DNA of 64,000 nt from assembly GCA_044230315.1 (NCBI GenBank), contig JBGARJ010000014.1:68700-132699 (forward strand), read 5' to 3'. Each line of letters begins with the position of its first letter. The stretch's first letter is position 1. Both the position numbers and the translations under genes were made by a program. The DNA is from M3007 sp044230315 (GTDB lineage: Bacteria; Bacteroidota; Bacteroidia; Chitinophagales; Saprospiraceae). Below, in pieces: positions 62,743 through 64,000 of the stretch. A model generated the notes under the pieces. That model saw nothing but the letters and a program-made list of their open reading frames with translations, was not told the DNA's origin and did not search any database.

Positions 62743-64000
62743 TTATTCTTTCGTATCGTCTGTGCCGAACTGTTCTTTCAGTTGGGCCAGGGCTGCGAGG
62801 TCGCCGAGCGTTTCTTTCTCGACTTTCTTCTGTACGTCGGCGATAACGGATTGCGTTTCGCCTTCTTCTTTGGCTTTTTCCGCTTTCACGGCGGCTTCGG
62901 CCTTGTATTTCAAATCTTCCACGTAGCGGGTGTGCGACACCAGGATGCGGCGGTCTTCTTTGTTGAATTCGATGACCTTTACCGTCAGGGTCTCGCCGGG
63001 TTCCACCACCTGGCCGTCTTCCTTGCGGATGTGTTTGGCAGGAGCGAATGCTTCGAGGCCGTGCGGCATCTGGAAGGTGGCGCCTTTGTCGTCGCGTTTC
63101 ACCACCGTCGCTTCGTGGTAGGAACCTACCGGGAAGATGGCTTCGAAAGCGTCCCAGGGGTTCTCTTCCGTCTGCTTGTGGCCCAGGCTGATCTGCCGCT
63201 TGTCTTTGTCGACGTCGAGCACGATCACCTCAATGGAGTCGCCTACTTTGGTGAACTCGCTGGGGTGTGCGTAGCGCTTGGTCCAGCTCAGGTCGCTGAT
63301 GTGCACCATGCCGCCCACGCCTTCGCTGAGTTCGACGAAGATGCCGTAGTTGGTCATGTTTTTCACGGTGCCGGTATGGCGGCTGCCTGCGGGGAAGCGC
63401 TCGTCGATTTCGCTCCAGGGGTCGGCGGTAAGTTGTTTGATCGAGAGCGACATTTTGCGGTCGCCGCGATCGATAGTTACCACGCGGGCTTCCACTTCCT
63501 GACCCATTTTGAAGAACTCCTTGGCGTTCACGCTCTGGTTGCCCCAGCTGATCTCGCTGATGTGAATGAGGCCTTCCACGCCGGGCATGATTTCCACGAA
63601 TGCACCGTAGTCTTCGATATTGACCACGCGGCCGGTAACCATGGCGCCTTCGGTGATGTCGGCCGGCAACACTTCCCAGGGGTGCGGGGTAAGTTGCTTG
63701 AGGCCGAGGCTGATGCGTTTTTTGTTCTCGTCAAAGTCGAGCACCACCACGTTGATGCGCTGGTTGAGTTGCAGCACTTCGCTCGGGTGGCCGATGCGGC
63801 CCCAGCTGATATCGGTGATGTACAGCAGGCCGTCGACGCCGCCCAGGTCGAGGAATGCGCCGAAGTCGGTGATGTTTTTGACGATCCCTTCGAGCACCTG
63901 GCCTTTTTCGAGGCTGGCGAGGATTTGTTCGCGTTGTTCGGCCAGGTCGCTTTCGATGAGGGCTTTGTGGCTGACCACGGCATTTTTGATCTGCTCGTTG
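62743..64000 (-). CDS. rpsA: 30S ribosomal protein S1, C-terminal part (5' end beyond window)
   Basis: The frame is open on the minus strand from the window edge (…NEQIKNAVVSHKAL) to a stop at 62743, about 419 residues, so the N-terminus is missing. Four S1 RNA-binding domains are visible, each with the G-x-V-x-x-I-x-x-[FY]-G-[AI]-F pattern: VLEGIVKNITDFGAFLDLGG, VTGRVVNIEDYGAFVEIMPG, HTGTVKNMTNYGIFVELSEG and HEATVVKRDDKGATFQMPHG. The Glu/Lys-rich tail (AEAAVKAEKAKEEGE) is common in Bacteroidota S1. A GTG near 63978 is internal, not the true start. Confidence 0.95.
   Translation of the reverse strand, partial: NEQIKNAVVSHKALIESDLAEQREQILASLEKGQVLEGIVKNITDFGAFLDLGGVDGLLYITDISWGRIGHPSEVLQLNQRINVVVLDFDENKKRISLGLKQLTPHPWEVLPADITEGAMVTGRVVNIEDYGAFVEIMPGVEGLIHISEISWGNQSVNAKEFFKMGQEVEARVVTIDRGDRKMSLSIKQLTADPWSEIDERFPAGSRHTGTVKNMTNYGIFVELSEGVGGMVHISDLSWTKRYAHPSEFTKVGDSIEVIVLDVDKDKRQISLGHKQTEENPWDAFEAIFPVGSYHEATVVKRDDKGATFQMPHGLEAFAPAKHIRKEDGQVVEPGETLTVKVIEFNKEDRRILVSHTRYVEDLKYKAEAAVKAEKAKEEGETQSVIADVQKKVEKETLGDLAALAQLKEQFGTDDTKE

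Overview
The window looks like a chromosomal segment of a Bacteroidota (Bacteroidetes) bacterium, most plausibly a Saprospiria/Chitinophagia-type lineage. The evidence is a gliding/type IX secretion C-terminal domain protein, two giant hybrid two-component regulators with propeller sensors, a GYDIA-family GHMP kinase, a DUF4175 protein, DUF481-like outer membrane proteins, and several TAnnTTTG-type -7 elements. Most genes are GC-rich. A short AT-rich island lies beside a tRNA-Asp gene, and a two-component gene pair is also AT-richer. No rRNA operon, CRISPR array or intact insertion sequence was seen, so the lineage is an inference.

Layout. 1-7.6 kb: end of a metallo-beta-lactamase-fold hydrolase, an unrecognised zinc-ribbon/TPR gene pair with near-identical 102-bp repeats, a lipoprotein S33 peptidase, a Crp/Fnr regulator ending in a twin palindrome, a small ABM-like protein and an isoaspartyl peptidase. 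7.6-19.4 kb: a surface protein with six 50-residue repeats and two very similar orphan hybrid sensors flanking a small exported protein. 19.4-20.2 kb: three fold-back repeat elements in a row. 20.4-25.2 kb: a secreted M4 metalloprotease and two outer membrane beta-barrel proteins. 25.2-33 kb: a bidirectional NAD-coupled [NiFe] hydrogenase cluster (hoxF, a fused hoxU-hoxY, hoxH, maturation protease) downstream of pyruvate phosphate dikinase on the same strand.

33-36 kb: a CHAD protein, a lipoprotein, then the AT-rich island with two frameshifted small lipoprotein genes next to tRNA-Asp. 36-44.6 kb: mostly housekeeping genes (FGE-like protein, accA, a DUF6913-like gene, dapA, recA, ferredoxin-NADP reductase-like protein, GYDIA kinase, aroA), with a VOC-protein remnant and repeats around recA. 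44.8-48 kb: histidine kinase, response regulator and small exported peptide. 48-51 kb: uracil-DNA glycosylase-like protein, pssA, purS, rsmI. 51-58.5 kb: DUF4175 protein, an amidohydrolase-like protein lacking its metal motif, FAH-family hydrolase, YjdI-like Fe-S protein, Tat-exported Gfo/Idh/MocA oxidoreductase. 58.6-64 kb: second copy of the repeat found near recA, a lipoprotein, lspA, an FtsX-type permease and truncated rpsA.

The most coherent functional unit is the Hox cluster, expected to couple H2 turnover to NAD(H). The most novel-looking items are the hoxU-hoxY fusion, the zinc-ribbon/TPR pair with its recent exact duplication, the twin palindrome at the end of the Crp/Fnr gene, and the families of dispersed fold-back elements.
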